Assembly (NCBI GenBank): GCA_030758115.1
Contig: JANREX010000050.1
Location: 31,539-95,538, forward strand
Direction of reading: 5' to 3'
DNA: 64,000 nt
From: Paracoccaceae bacterium
GTDB taxonomy: Bacteria; Pseudomonadota; Alphaproteobacteria; Rhodobacterales; Rhodobacteraceae
The notes under the pieces are model-generated. The model ran no database searches. It was not told the origin of the DNA and saw only the letters and a program-made list of their open reading frames with translations. Shown here one piece after another: positions 1 to 9,567 of this stretch (positions are counted from its first letter, which is position 1; each line of letters begins with the position of its first letter). The position numbers were made by a program, and so were the translations under genes.

Positions 1-1
1 A

Positions 2-1225
2 CTGCCGCGGATCGAGGCGCTGACAGGCATGATCTATGCGGGTCTTGCCCTGCAGGGGATGGAGCGACTGGTCGAACCGGCGATGCGGGCGCTGGCGCGC
101 GATTGCCGGGCGCAGGTGGATGGGCAGGGCGGCATACCCACGCGCAATCCCGAAGAGTTGCTGGAGGTCTTTACCCTGCTGACATGGGCCGCGGCCGCGC
201 TGGGCGAGGCGGGGCGGACGGTGCCGTCCGATCTGCTGGCGGCGATCGACCGGATCGCGCCCAGCCTGCGCACGCTGCGCCATTCAGATGGTGGCCTTGC
301 AAGGTTTCATGGCGGGGGGCGCGGTCTTGAGGGGCGGCTGGATGCGGCGCTTGCCGCATCGGATGTCAAGAACCGGATGCCCGAAGGGCTGTCGATGGGG
401 TTTGCCCGGCTGGGTGCGGGGCGGACCAGCGTGATCGTGGATGCCGCCCCCCCGCCTTCGGGGGCCGCTTCGGTGAATGCCCATGCCTCGACCCTGGCGT
501 TCGAGCTGACATCGGGGCGGCGTCCGGTTGTGGTCAATTGCGGATCGGGTGCGGCCTTCGGCGTCGAATGGCGCCGCGCCGGGCGCGCCACGCCCAGCCA
601 TTCCACCGTGACGCTTGCGGGCTATTCCAGCGCCCGGCTTGGCAAGGCCAAGGGGGCGTTGTCGGGACGGGCGGAATGGCTGATGGATGCACCGAAGGAT
701 GTGCCGGTCGAAATCTCGCAGATGCCGGATGGCCTGCGCCTGCAGGGCGGGCATGACGGCTATGTGCGCACCCACGGCCTGACCCATGCGCGGACGCTCG
801 AGTTGACCTTCGACGGCAGCGGCCTGGCGGGCGAGGATCTGCTGATCGCGCTGAACGGTGCATCGCAGAAGACCTTTGACCGGCAAATGGATGCCGTCCG
901 CCTGCAGGGCATCCCCTTTGCGATCCGCTTTCATCTGCATCCCGAGGTGGAGGCCGAGCTGGACATGGGTGGTACGGCTGTATCGCTGGCGCTGAAAAGC
1001 GGGGAACTGTGGGTGTTCCGCCATGACAGCCGGGCCGAGATGACGCTGGAGCCCAGTGTTTACCTGGAAAAAGGCCGTCTTGCGCCACGTGCGACCAAAC
1101 AAATCGTTTTATCCGGTCGCGCGATGGACTATGCGACGCGCACCCGGTGGTCATTGACCAAGGCGCAGGATACGCCGATCAGTATCCGCGACCTGAACCG
1201 GGACGAGATGGATGTGACACTTTAG
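2..1225 (+). CDS. Heparinase II/III family protein (5' end outside window)
   Basis: The frame is open from the first bases of the window, so the true start lies upstream and about 407 codons are visible. The C-terminal part matches the heparinase II/III-like proteins that precede purH in many Rhodobacteraceae: an alpha-helical segment followed by a beta-rich part containing VVNCGSG and a downstream SHSTV block. Family members are polysaccharide lyases or lyase-like proteins acting on uronate-containing glycans, but the substrate of this branch is not known to me. No signal peptide can be judged because the N-terminus is missing. The stop lies 43 bp before purH, so co-transcription is plausible. 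The family call is good; the enzymatic role is inference. Confidence 0.8.
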   Translation: MPRIEALTGMIYAGLALQGMERLVEPAMRALARDCRAQVDGQGGIPTRNPEELLEVFTLLTWAAAALGEAGRTVPSDLLAAIDRIAPSLRTLRHSDGGLARFHGGGRGLEGRLDAALAASDVKNRMPEGLSMGFARLGAGRTSVIVDAAPPPSGAASVNAHASTLAFELTSGRRPVVVNCGSGAAFGVEWRRAGRATPSHSTVTLAGYSSARLGKAKGALSGRAEWLMDAPKDVPVEISQMPDGLRLQGGHDGYVRTHGLTHARTLELTFDGSGLAGEDLLIALNGASQKTFDRQMDAVRLQGIPFAIRFHLHPEVEAELDMGGTAVSLALKSGELWVFRHDSRAEMTLEPSVYLEKGRLAPRATKQIVLSGRAMDYATRTRWSLTKAQDTPISIRDLNRDEMDVTL

Positions 1226-1268
1226 GCCCCTGTCTGCGGGGGCCGAACGACCTCGGGGGCCAAGAACC

Positions 1269-2861
1269 ATGACGACAGACCTGCACCCAGTGCGCCGCGC
1301 GCTGATTTCCGTATCCGACAAGACCGGGCTGCTGGACCTGGGGCATGCGCTGGCGGCGCGCGGGATCGAGCTTCTGTCCACGGGCGGATCCGCTGCGGCA
1401 CTGCGTGCGGCCGGTCTGCAGGTCAAGGACGTGGCCGAGGTGACGGGCTTTCCCGAGATGATGGATGGCCGCGTCAAGACGCTGCACCCGGCGGTTCATG
1501 GTGGCCTGCTGGCGCTGCGCGACAATGCCGATCACCTGGCCGCGATGGAGGCGCATGGCATCGGGGCGATCGACCTGCTGGTCGTCAACCTCTATCCGTT
1601 CGAGGAAACCGTCGCCAAAGGCGCCGATTACGAGACCTGCATCGAGAATATCGACATCGGCGGGCCGGCGATGATCCGTGCGGCGGCCAAGAACCACGGC
1701 TTCGTCAATGTCGTCGTCGATGTCGAGGATTACGCCCCGCTTCTGGCAGAGCTGGACGCGCATGACGGCGCCACGTCGCTGGCGTTCCGGCAGCGGCTGG
1801 CGCAGATCGCCTATGCCCGCACCGGGGCCTATGATGCGGCCGTGTCCACCTGGATGGCATCGGCGATCGGCGAGGCGAGCCCGCGCCGCCGCGTGGTGGC
1901 GGGCAAGCTGGCGCAAAGCCTGCGCTATGGCGAGAACCCGCATCAGTCCGCGTCCTTCTACCTGGATGGCAGCGCGCGCCCCGGCGTGGCGACAGCACAG
2001 CAGTTGCAGGGCAAGGAGCTGTCCTACAACAACATCAATGACACCGACGCGGCCTTTGAACTGGTCAGCGAATTCGCCCCGGCGGATGGCCCGGCCTGTG
2101 CGATCATCAAGCATGCCAACCCCTGCGGTGTGGCCCGTGGCGCCAGCCTCAAGGATGCCTATGCGCGCGCCTTCGATTGCGACCGCACCAGCGCCTTTGG
2201 CGGGATCATCGCGCTGAACAGCCCGCTGGATGCGGCCACCGCCGAGGAGATCGCGCAGATCTTCACCGAGGTGGTGATCGCGCCGGGTGCCGATCAGGGC
2301 GCGCGCGATATCTTCGCGGCCAAGAAGAACCTGCGTCTGCTGATCACCCCGGGCCTGGCCAATCCGGCCGAGGCGGCACTGACCTGGCGTCAGGTGTCGG
2401 GCGGTTATCTTGTGCAGGACAAGGACAATGGCCACATCGGTCTGGATGATCTGACGGTTGTGACGAAACGCGCGCCCAGCGATGCCGAACTGGCGGATCT
2501 GCTGTTTGCATGGAAGGTGGCCAAGCATGTCAAATCCAATGCCATCGTCTATGTGAAGGATGGGGCTACCGTCGGTGTGGGCGCAGGGCAGATGAGCCGC
2601 GTGGACAGCTGCCGGATCGCGGCGCGCAAGGCGCAGGACATGGCCGAGGCGCTGGGGCTTGCCACGCCGCTGACGCAGGGGTCGGTCGTGGCCTCGGACG
2701 CGTTCTTTCCCTTCGCCGACGGTCTGCTGACCGCCGCCGAGGCGGGTGCCACGGCGGTCATCCAGCCGGGCGGCTCGATGCGCGATGCCGAGGTGATCGC
2801 GGCGGCGGACGAGGCAGGCCTTGCGATGGTCTTTACCGGGATGCGGCATTTCCGGCACTGA
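1269..2861 (+). CDS. purH: Bifunctional AICAR formyltransferase / IMP cyclohydrolase PurH
   Basis: This enzyme catalyses the last two steps of de novo purine synthesis: transfer of formyl from 10-formyl-THF to AICAR, then ring closure to IMP. It acts in the cytoplasm. The 530 residues are the normal length. The N-terminal IMP cyclohydrolase (MGS-like) domain shows [12 protein letters not shown] near residue 12 and [13 protein letters not shown] near residue 73. The C-terminal transformylase domain shows [34 protein letters not shown] and [11 protein letters not shown]. It starts at the ATG after CCAAGAACC and ends with RHFRH. The preceding gene is heparinase-like and lspA follows after 111 bp, an order common in Rhodobacteraceae. 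Confidence 0.97.
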   Translation: MTTDLHPVRRALISVSDKTGLLDLGHALAARGIELLSTGGSAAALRAAGLQVKDVAEVTGFPEMMDGRVKTLHPAVHGGLLALRDNADHLAAMEAHGIGAIDLLVVNLYPFEETVAKGADYETCIENIDIGGPAMIRAAAKNHGFVNVVVDVEDYAPLLAELDAHDGATSLAFRQRLAQIAYARTGAYDAAVSTWMASAIGEASPRRRVVAGKLAQSLRYGENPHQSASFYLDGSARPGVATAQQLQGKELSYNNINDTDAAFELVSEFAPADGPACAIIKHANPCGVARGASLKDAYARAFDCDRTSAFGGIIALNSPLDAATAEEIAQIFTEVVIAPGADQGARDIFAAKKNLRLLITPGLANPAEAALTWRQVSGGYLVQDKDNGHIGLDDLTVVTKRAPSDAELADLLFAWKVAKHVKSNAIVYVKDGATVGVGAGQMSRVDSCRIAARKAQDMAEALGLATPLTQGSVVASDAFFPFADGLLTAAEAGATAVIQPGGSMRDAEVIAAADEAGLAMVFTGMRHFRH

Positions 2862-2894
2862 GCCGGAGATGTGGCGAACGGTCGGGGTGTGGAT

Positions 2895-2927
2895 GCCTCC
2901 GGCGGGGATATTTGAGGCAAGAAGAAG
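2895..2927 (+). repeat. Rhodobacteraceae-type intergenic element, copy 1
   Basis: The purH-lspA gap contains GCCTCCGGCGGGGATATTT followed by GAGGCAAGAAGAAG. From memory, GCCTCCGGCGGG(A/G)(A/G)TATTT...AAGA(A/T)GAAG recurs between genes in many Rhodobacteraceae genomes. A degenerate inverted copy is at 12409-12431. I do not know its function. It shows no terminator-like U-tract. Confidence 0.45.
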
Positions 2928-2972
2928 CGGCGTGCATCGCGGGGATGGCACGCAGGCCGACAAGGAGAGCGC

Positions 2973-3443
2973 ATGAGACTGATTTTCTGGGTCGCGGCTG
3001 TGATCTTTGTGGCCGATCAGGCCGTGAAATACCTTGTGGTTCACGTGATGAACCTTGCCGTGGTGGGGGCGATCGATGTCTTCCCGCCCTATCTGAACCT
3101 GCGGATGGCCTGGAATTACGGCATCAACTTCGGGCTTTTCTCGCAGGCCTCGGATGGTGCGCGATGGGTTCTGATCGCGGTGGCGCTGGTGATTTCGGGT
3201 GGTGTGCTGTGGTGGGTGCGCAAGGAACCGCCGGGGCGTCTGGGGCTGGTGGCCGCGGGCTTGCTTGTGGGCGGCGCGCTGGGCAACGTGGTGGACAGGG
3301 TCCTTTACGGGGCCGTTGCGGATTTCCTCAACATGTCATGCTGTGGGGTGCGCAATCCCTATGCGTTCAATATCGCCGATATCTCGATCTTCGTGGGCGC
3401 GCTGGGGCTGGTTCTTTTCACCGGCGAGAAAAAGGCCCCGTGA
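2973..3443 (+). CDS. lspA: Lipoprotein signal peptidase (signal peptidase II)
   Basis: This integral inner-membrane aspartyl protease removes signal peptides from prolipoproteins after diacylglyceryl modification of the lipobox cysteine. The protein has 156 residues, the usual size, with four hydrophobic segments. Family blocks are visible: ADQAVKY near the N-terminus, [15 protein letters not shown] near residue 47, [20 protein letters not shown] near residue 105 and [11 protein letters not shown] near residue 130. The last two carry the two catalytic aspartates. An AAGGAG ribosome-binding site precedes the ATG. The next gene downstream is itself a predicted lipoprotein, a natural LspA substrate. 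Confidence 0.96.
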   Translation: MRLIFWVAAVIFVADQAVKYLVVHVMNLAVVGAIDVFPPYLNLRMAWNYGINFGLFSQASDGARWVLIAVALVISGGVLWWVRKEPPGRLGLVAAGLLVGGALGNVVDRVLYGAVADFLNMSCCGVRNPYAFNIADISIFVGALGLVLFTGEKKAP

Positions 3444-3496
3444 CGATCGATGCGTGATCGGCTAATGCTGGGGACGGAAACGTCAGGAGGGTGGCA

Positions 3497-4027
3497 ATGC
3501 GTCTGACGCATGGGATGATCTTGGTGGCCGTTCTGGCCCTTTCGGCCTGTTCGCGACCGCAGGGGGATCTGCAGCTGCGCGATCTGCGCAACTTCGGCGC
3601 GGGGCCGGACGAATTCTCGGTTCTGCCTGCAAAGCCGCTCGAGATGCCCACGGATATGGCAAGCCTGCCGGCGCCGACACCGGGCGGTACGAACCTGACC
3701 GATCAGAACCCCTTGGCAGACGGTGTCGCGGCGCTGGGTGGACGGCCTGCGGCGCTGACGCCGCAAGGCATCACGGCGTCGGATACGGCACTGGTGCGGC
3801 ATGTGGCCCGCAATGGCGTGGCAAGCGACATTCGCATGACGCTGGCCGCAGAGGATGACGCGTTCCAGCGCGACAGGTCACGGTTCACCAAGATCCGCCT
3901 GTTCCGCGATGTCGACCGTTACCACGAAGTCTACAGCAACGAGATGACCGATCCCTATGCCGAGTTGCAGCGATTCCGGCGCATGGGTGTCGCGACGCCT
4001 TCGGCGCCGCCGCCGGAACGGCGCTGA
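3497..4027 (+). CDS. DUF3035 lipoprotein (BamF-like)
   Basis: A small predicted outer-membrane lipoprotein of 176 residues. The N-terminal hydrophobic stretch ends in LALSACS, a clear lipobox with the modified cysteine near residue 18. The remainder is polar and proline-rich with the GPDEFSVLP and KPLEMP segments characteristic of DUF3035, a family recently described as an alphaproteobacterial BAM-complex accessory lipoprotein (BamF). An AGGAGG ribosome-binding site ends 6 bases before the ATG at 3497. A GTG at 3491 in the same frame abuts that site and is therefore unlikely as start. It sits between lspA and the M16 peptidase pair. The BamF link rests on recalled family knowledge. Confidence 0.8.
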   Translation: MRLTHGMILVAVLALSACSRPQGDLQLRDLRNFGAGPDEFSVLPAKPLEMPTDMASLPAPTPGGTNLTDQNPLADGVAALGGRPAALTPQGITASDTALVRHVARNGVASDIRMTLAAEDDAFQRDRSRFTKIRLFRDVDRYHEVYSNEMTDPYAELQRFRRMGVATPSAPPPERR

Positions 4028-4052
4028 TCCGTCACATCTGCGTCAGTCCGGG

Positions 4053-4080
4053 TTGCAGCCGGGCCATCACTTCCTAATCT
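4053..4080 (+). promoter_or_regulatory. Candidate sigma70 promoter for the M16 operon
   Basis: TTGCAG (4053-4058), a 16-bp spacer and TAATCT (4075-4080) form a fair -35/-10 pair in the 82-bp gap before the M16 genes. The predicted start near 4086 gives a short leader. A TAGGT/ACCTA inverted repeat (4080-4092) overlaps the -10 and start region and could be an operator. Prediction only. Confidence 0.35.
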
Positions 4081-4109
4081 AGGTAAGACCTAACTCCAGG
4101 AGGAATCCC

Positions 4110-5456
4110 GTGCTGCGTTTGTCTGCTGTCGTGTTCAGCCTTGCTCTTGTGCTGTCGCATGCCATGGCCCGGCCTGCCCTTGCCGATGATCAGGTCACGT
4201 CCTTCACCTTGCCGAACGGCATGGATGTCGTGGTCGTCGAAGACCATCGCGCGCCCGTCGTCATGCATATGGTCTGGTATCGCGCGGGGTCGGCCGATGA
4301 GCCTGCGGGCGCCTCGGGGATTGCGCATTTCCTGGAACACCTGATGTTCAAGCGCACCGAAAAGATGGAAACGGGCGAGTTTTCGCGCACCGTGGCGCGG
4401 AACGGCGGGCGGGACAACGCCTTTACCAGTTATGACTATACCGCCTATTTCCAGCGCGTCGCCGCCGACCGGCTTGGCCTGATGATGCAGATGGAGGCGG
4501 ACCGCATGGTCAACCTGCGTCTGGACGATTCCGAGATCGCCACCGAACGCGAGGTCATCATCGAAGAGCGCAACCAGCGGGTCGAGAACAGCCCCGCCGC
4601 CCTGTTCCGCGAACAGAAGGACGCGGTGCAATACCTCAACCATCGCTATGGCGTGCCGATCATCGGCTGGCGCCACGAGATGGTGGCGCTGGACCGCGAT
4701 GATGCGCTGGCCTTCTACGAGCGCTATTACGCGCCGAACAACGCGATCCTGATCGTGGCCGGTGACGTGACCCCCGACGAGGTGCGCGCCTTGGCCGAGC
4801 AGCATTACGGCCCGATTCCGGCCAATCCGGACCTGCCGGAACGCCTGCGCCCGTCCGAGCCGCCGCAAACCGCCGAGCGGCGTCTGATCTATCGTGATGC
4901 GCGCGTGGCACAGCCCTATGTGAGCCGGTCCTATCTTGCACCCGAGCGCGACAGCGGCGCGCAGGAAACGGCCGCGGCCTTGACTGTCCTGGCCGAGGTT
5001 CTGGGCTCGGGCACGACATCGGTGATGGCAGAGGCGCTGCAGTTCGACACCCAGGTCGCCACGTTCACCGGGGCGTTCTATGGCGGCACCTCGCTGGACC
5101 GGACCACATTCGATGTGGTCGTCGTGCCGTCCGAAGGGGTGAGCCTTGAAGAGGCCGAGGCCGCGATGGACCGTGTTCTGGCCGATTTCCTGAATACCGG
5201 CGTCGATGCAGAGCAATTGGACCGGATCAAGATGCAGGTGCGCGCGGCCCAGATCTATGCCCGCGATGACGTGGAATCGATTGCCAACCAGTATGGCCGC
5301 GCCCTGACCCAGGGACTGACCGTCGCGGATGTGCAGGCCTGGCCTGATGTGCTGCAGGCGGTCACGGCGGATGATGTTCTGGCCGCGGCAAGGATGGTGC
5401 TGGACCGCAGGCAGGCCGTGACAGGCTGGCTGATGGCCGAGGAGGTGACCCAGTGA
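4110..5456 (+). CDS. M16 family zinc peptidase, catalytic partner
   Basis: A predicted exported insulinase/processing-peptidase-type metalloprotease of 448 residues. The start is a GTG placed 6 bases after CCAGGAGG and is followed by a signal peptide of about 25 residues ending ARPALADD. The inverted zinc motif HFLEH at residues 73-77 is intact (HxxEH), with downstream glutamates in EREVIIEERNQR. The M16 C-terminal half contains the RDDVESIANQYGRAL region. It overlaps the next gene by one base (TGATG), so the two are translationally coupled. In bacterial M16B systems such pairs form a heterodimer in which one subunit carries zinc; a periplasmic peptide-degrading or processing role is inferred. 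Confidence 0.92.
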   Translation: MLRLSAVVFSLALVLSHAMARPALADDQVTSFTLPNGMDVVVVEDHRAPVVMHMVWYRAGSADEPAGASGIAHFLEHLMFKRTEKMETGEFSRTVARNGGRDNAFTSYDYTAYFQRVAADRLGLMMQMEADRMVNLRLDDSEIATEREVIIEERNQRVENSPAALFREQKDAVQYLNHRYGVPIIGWRHEMVALDRDDALAFYERYYAPNNAILIVAGDVTPDEVRALAEQHYGPIPANPDLPERLRPSEPPQTAERRLIYRDARVAQPYVSRSYLAPERDSGAQETAAALTVLAEVLGSGTTSVMAEALQFDTQVATFTGAFYGGTSLDRTTFDVVVVPSEGVSLEEAEAAMDRVLADFLNTGVDAEQLDRIKMQVRAAQIYARDDVESIANQYGRALTQGLTVADVQAWPDVLQAVTADDVLAAARMVLDRRQAVTGWLMAEEVTQ

Positions 5457-6769
5457 TGATGCGTTTCATTCTGCCCGTCATGCTGGCGCTGGCGGCCTTG
5501 CCCGCGCGCGCCGCGATCGAGATCAAGGAAGTGGTCAGCCCTGGCGGCATCACCGCCTGGCTGGTCGAGGATCATGCCATCCCCTTCACCGCGCTGGAAA
5601 TCCGGTTCCGTGGGGGCGCCTCGGTCGAGGCGGCTCAAAAGCGTGGTGCCACCAACCTGATGACTGCGCTACTGGAAGAAGGTGCCGGCGAGATGGATGC
5701 CCGCGCCTTTGCCCGCGCGCGCGACGGGCTTGCGGCCTCGTTCCGCTATTCCGTGTCGGACGATGCGCTGTCGGTCTCGGCGCAGTTCCTGACCGAGAAC
5801 CGGGATGCTGCCATCGACCTGCTGCGCCAGTCGCTGATCGCGCCGCGCTTTGATGCGGAGGCCATCGAACGGGTGCGGGGGCAGGTGCTGTCCGGCCTGC
5901 GCTCGGATGAGAAGAACCCGCAGAGCATCGCCTCGCGCCGCTTCGCCGCGCTTGTCTATGGCGATCATCCCTATGGGTCCTCGCTGGATGGCACGATCGA
6001 TACGGTCAGCGCCCTGACCCGCGACGATCTGGTCGCGGCCCATGCTGGCGCGCTGGCGCGTGACCGCATTCACGTGTCGGCCGTCGGCGATATCACGGCG
6101 GATCAGTTGGGCGCCTTGCTGGACAGCCTGCTGGGCGATCTGCCCGCCACCGGTGCCGCCTTGCCCGGCCTGGCCGATCCGGTGTTCCCCGGCGGTGTCG
6201 AAGTGGTGGATTTCGCCACGCCGCAATCCGTCGTGCTGTTCGGGCAGCCCGGCATCGGGCAGGAGGATCCTGATTTCTTCGCGGCCTTCATCCTGGATCA
6301 CATCCTGGGCGGTGGCGGTTTCGAAAGCCGCCTGATGACAGAAGTGCGCGAAAAGCGGGGCCTGACCTACGGCATCTATACCTACCTGGCCGATCGCGAA
6401 CTGGCGCAGGTCTGGGGTGGTTCGGTCGCCTCGGCCAATGACAGGGTTGCCGAGGCGGTCGAGGTGATCCGCGCGGAATGGCAACGGATGCAGCAGGATG
6501 GCGTCAGCCAGGACGATCTGGACAACGCCAAGACCTATCTGACCGGCGCCTATCCGCTGCGGTTCGACGGGAACGGGACGATCGCCAATATCATCGTCGG
6601 CATGCAGATGCGCGGCCTGCCCATCGACTATGCCGCCACCCGCAACGACCAGGTCAATGCCGTGACGCTGGAGGATGTGAACCGTGTTGCGCGCACCCTT
6701 CTGGATCCCGCGCGGCTGAGCTTTGTTGTCGTCGGGCAGCCGGAAGGGCTGACGGAGTCCTCGAACTGA
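5456..6769 (+). CDS. M16 family peptidase-like protein, non-catalytic partner
   Basis: A 437-residue M16-fold protein that begins at an ATG overlapping the upstream stop (TGATG), with GGAGGTGA nine bases before it. It has a signal peptide (PVMLALAALPARA). At the place where the catalytic partner has HFLEH, this protein reads NLMTALLEEGAG, so the zinc-binding histidines are absent. The conserved C-terminal M16 segment with REKRGLTYGIYTYL (the R/Y substrate-binding motif) is retained. This is the usual arrangement of paired M16B proteins: one subunit binds zinc and the other supplies substrate-binding residues. An earlier in-frame GTG at 5453 is possible but is not needed. Confidence 0.9.
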   Translation: MMRFILPVMLALAALPARAAIEIKEVVSPGGITAWLVEDHAIPFTALEIRFRGGASVEAAQKRGATNLMTALLEEGAGEMDARAFARARDGLAASFRYSVSDDALSVSAQFLTENRDAAIDLLRQSLIAPRFDAEAIERVRGQVLSGLRSDEKNPQSIASRRFAALVYGDHPYGSSLDGTIDTVSALTRDDLVAAHAGALARDRIHVSAVGDITADQLGALLDSLLGDLPATGAALPGLADPVFPGGVEVVDFATPQSVVLFGQPGIGQEDPDFFAAFILDHILGGGGFESRLMTEVREKRGLTYGIYTYLADRELAQVWGGSVASANDRVAEAVEVIRAEWQRMQQDGVSQDDLDNAKTYLTGAYPLRFDGNGTIANIIVGMQMRGLPIDYAATRNDQVNAVTLEDVNRVARTLLDPARLSFVVVGQPEGLTESSN

Positions 6770-6893
6770 CCAGGCTGCATCCTGTTCCGCTTCCGCGATC
6801 CCGTCGCTGCATGGGGTCGCAGTCGCGCGAAAGCGGTTCACCCTCGGCCCGCAAAGGGTTAAGAGGCATCGTATCAAGCAGGAGACTTGGACG

Positions 6894-8411
6894 ATGACGA
6901 CCCCGAAACCCGTTGTGCTGTGCATTCTTGACGGCTGGGGCCACCGGGAGGAGCGGACGGCGAACGCCCCGGCGCTGGCCAATACACCGACATTCGACCG
7001 GATCATGGCGACCTGTCCGCATAACCTGTTGATCACCCATGGTCCCGATGTGGGGCTGCCGACCGGGCAGATGGGCAATTCCGAAGTGGGCCATACCAAT
7101 ATCGGCGCGGGCCGTGTCGTGGCGATGGACCTCGGCCAGATCGACCTCGCCATCGAGGATGGCAGCTTTTTCACCAATGCGGCCTTGCAGGATTTCATCG
7201 CCACTCTCAGGGCATCCGGTGGTGTCGCGCATCTTCTGGGGCTGGTGTCGGATGGCGGGGTGCATGGCCATATCAGCCATATTCTTGCCGCGACACGGGC
7301 GATCACAGAGTCCGGTGTGCCGGTGGTCCTGCATGCGGTGACCGATGGGCGCGATGTGGCGCCGAAATCCGCATATGGTTATCTTGAGGAATTGCAGGCC
7401 GCCTTGCCAGTCGGCGCGCGGATCGGCACGCTGACGGGGCGCTACTTTACCATGGACCGCGACAACCGCTGGGAGCGTGTCGCCGAGGCCTATGAGGCGA
7501 TGGTACACGGCAAGGGGCTGCATGCGGCCAGCGCCCATGCCGCCGTCACGGCGGGCTACAACCGTTCCGAAACCGATGAATTCATCACCGCGACGGTAAT
7601 CGGCGACTATGCCGGTGCGCGGGATGGCGATGGTCTGTTCTGCCTGAACTTCCGCGCCGACCGCGCCCGCGAGATCCTTGCGGCCATGGCCCAGCCGGGC
7701 TTTGCGGCCTTCGATCTTGGCGTGCGCCCCGCCTGGGCGGCCTGCCTGGGAATGGTGGAATATTCCGAGGCGCATAATGCCTACATGAGCACGGTTTTCC
7801 CCGCGCGCGAGATCGTGAATACACTGGGCGAATGGGTGGCCAAGCATGGCAAGCGCCAATTCCGTCTGGCCGAGACCGAGAAATATCCCCATGTCACCTT
7901 TTTCCTGAACGGTGGCGAGGAACAGCCCGAGACAGGCGAAGACCGTTACATGGCACCCTCGCCCAAGGTGGCGACCTACGATCTGCAACCCGAGATGTCC
8001 TGCGAGGAAGTGACGGATCATTTCGTGCAGGCGATCCATGACGATTACGATCTGATCGTGGTCAACTACGCCAATCCCGACATGGTTGGACATACCGGTG
8101 ATCTGAAGGCCGCCATTGCCGCCTGCGAAGCCGTGGACCAAGGGCTTGCCCGCGTTGTCGCAGCCCTGCAGGAGGTGGGGGGCGCGATGATCGTGACCGC
8201 CGATCACGGCAATTGCGAGGTGATGGTCGATCCGGAAACCGGCGGGCCGCATACCGCGCATACGCTCAACCCCGTTCCGGTCGCCTTGATCGGGGGGCCT
8301 GCTGGCGCGACGCTGAAGCATGGTCGGCTGGCCGATCTGGCGCCCACGCTGCTGCAGTTGATGGATCTGCCCAAGCCGCCCGAGATGACAGGGGAAAGCC
8401 TGATCGCATGA
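6894..8411 (+). CDS. gpmI: 2,3-bisphosphoglycerate-independent phosphoglycerate mutase
   Basis: This enzyme interconverts 3- and 2-phosphoglycerate in glycolysis and gluconeogenesis in the cytoplasm, using two metal ions and a phosphoserine intermediate. The 505 residues match the family. ILDGWG near the start provides a metal-binding Asp. QMGNSEVGHTNIGAGR carries the catalytic serine at residue 63. NYANPDMVGHTGD and TADHGNCE hold the other metal ligands. The start is the ATG preceded by AGGAGA with a normal gap. The stop overlaps the next start as ATGA, so the EnvC-like protein is coupled to it, although no direct functional link is obvious. Confidence 0.97.
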   Translation: MTTPKPVVLCILDGWGHREERTANAPALANTPTFDRIMATCPHNLLITHGPDVGLPTGQMGNSEVGHTNIGAGRVVAMDLGQIDLAIEDGSFFTNAALQDFIATLRASGGVAHLLGLVSDGGVHGHISHILAATRAITESGVPVVLHAVTDGRDVAPKSAYGYLEELQAALPVGARIGTLTGRYFTMDRDNRWERVAEAYEAMVHGKGLHAASAHAAVTAGYNRSETDEFITATVIGDYAGARDGDGLFCLNFRADRAREILAAMAQPGFAAFDLGVRPAWAACLGMVEYSEAHNAYMSTVFPAREIVNTLGEWVAKHGKRQFRLAETEKYPHVTFFLNGGEEQPETGEDRYMAPSPKVATYDLQPEMSCEEVTDHFVQAIHDDYDLIVVNYANPDMVGHTGDLKAAIAACEAVDQGLARVVAALQEVGGAMIVTADHGNCEVMVDPETGGPHTAHTLNPVPVALIGGPAGATLKHGRLADLAPTLLQLMDLPKPPEMTGESLIA

Positions 8412-9565
8412 TCCGCTGCCTTGCCCTTGCCTTGCTGATTTCTGCGCTGTCCCTTGGCGGTGCGCCCCTTCGGGCGCAAGCTGGCGCCGATGCCGAGGCC
8501 GCGCAGGCGGCACGGGCTGCGGCGGAACGTCTTGATCAGGCCACGCGGCAGCTGGATGCGGCGCAATCGGCGCGCGACCGGGTGCGCGCCCTGACCGAAA
8601 CGGTCGCCGCCTTCGAGGACGGGCTGGAGGCGATGCGCGACGGATTGCGCCGCGCCAGCCTGCGCGAGGCGCGCCTGACCCGCGAGCTGCAGACGCGCGA
8701 GGATGAGATCGCGCAGCTTCTGGGTGTGCTGCAAAGCATGGGCAGCCGGCCCTCGCCCGTGATGCTGCTGCATCCCGAGGGGCCGATGGGCACCGCGCGG
8801 GCAGGCATGATCCTGGCCGATGTGACGCCCGCACTGAACCTGCGTGCGGATGACCTGCGCCGCAAGCTGCAGGAAATCTCGACCCTGCGGCTGTTGCAGC
8901 AGAACGCGGTCGAAACCCTCCAGACCGGTCTGAACGGTGTGCAGGAGGCGCGCACCGCCTTGTCGCAGGCAGTGGCGGATCGGACGGACCTGCCGCGCCG
9001 CTTCACCGCCGATCCGGTGCGCACCGCCATTCTGATCGCCTCGACCGAAACGCTGGAAGGCTTTGCCAGCGGTCTGTCGGAAATCACGACGGACGAGGAT
9101 CGGACCGACCTGCCGGACATCTCGGATCTGCGCGGCAACCTTCCCTTGCCGGTACAGGGCCAGATCCTGCGCCGCGCGGGCGAGGCCGATGCCGCGGGCA
9201 TCACCCGGCCCGGCCTGTTGCTGGCGACACGGCCACGCGCCCTTGTCTCGGCGCCGACAGCGGCCACGATCCGCTATCGCGGCCCGCTTCTGGACTACGG
9301 AAACGTGATGATTCTGGAACCGCAAGCGGGCACTCTTTTCGTGCTTGCCGGATTGGATGTGGTTTATGGTGGCATCGGAGAGGTGATCCCTGCCGGCAGT
9401 CCCGTAGGCTTGATGGGCGGGCAGGACGCAGAAATTGGCGATATTCTCGCCAATTCGGGCAATGGGGCTGGAACGGGGCGCTCGGAAACGCTCTATATCG
9501 AAGTCAGGCAGGATGATGCGCCGGTCGATCCGGAAGCATGGTTCGCAACGCGAGAGGAAGATTAG
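8408..9565 (+). CDS. EnvC-like murein hydrolase activator (M23/LytM family)
   Basis: A predicted periplasmic protein of 385 residues starting at the ATG that overlaps the gpmI stop. A signal peptide (ALLISALSLGGAPLRAQA) is followed by an Ala/Arg/Glu-rich region (about residues 25-215) predicted to form coiled coil, then a LytM-type domain at the C-terminus beginning near RYRGPLLDYGNV. In that domain the HxxxD and HxH zinc motifs of active M23 peptidases are not evident. This is the EnvC situation, where the domain activates amidases rather than cutting peptidoglycan itself. It directly precedes ctpA, a neighbour pairing seen widely in alphaproteobacteria, which supports a role in cell separation. 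Confidence 0.88.
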   Translation: MIRCLALALLISALSLGGAPLRAQAGADAEAAQAARAAAERLDQATRQLDAAQSARDRVRALTETVAAFEDGLEAMRDGLRRASLREARLTRELQTREDEIAQLLGVLQSMGSRPSPVMLLHPEGPMGTARAGMILADVTPALNLRADDLRRKLQEISTLRLLQQNAVETLQTGLNGVQEARTALSQAVADRTDLPRRFTADPVRTAILIASTETLEGFASGLSEITTDEDRTDLPDISDLRGNLPLPVQGQILRRAGEADAAGITRPGLLLATRPRALVSAPTAATIRYRGPLLDYGNVMILEPQAGTLFVLAGLDVVYGGIGEVIPAGSPVGLMGGQDAEIGDILANSGNGAGTGRSETLYIEVRQDDAPVDPEAWFATREED

Positions 9566-9567
9566 GC

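Noticed and set aside
6796..6821. Hairpin GCGATCCC/GGGGTCGC before gpmI
   Set aside because: Stable 8-bp stem with a 10-base loop but no T-run; could end the M16 transcript weakly, but evidence is too thin to list as a terminator.
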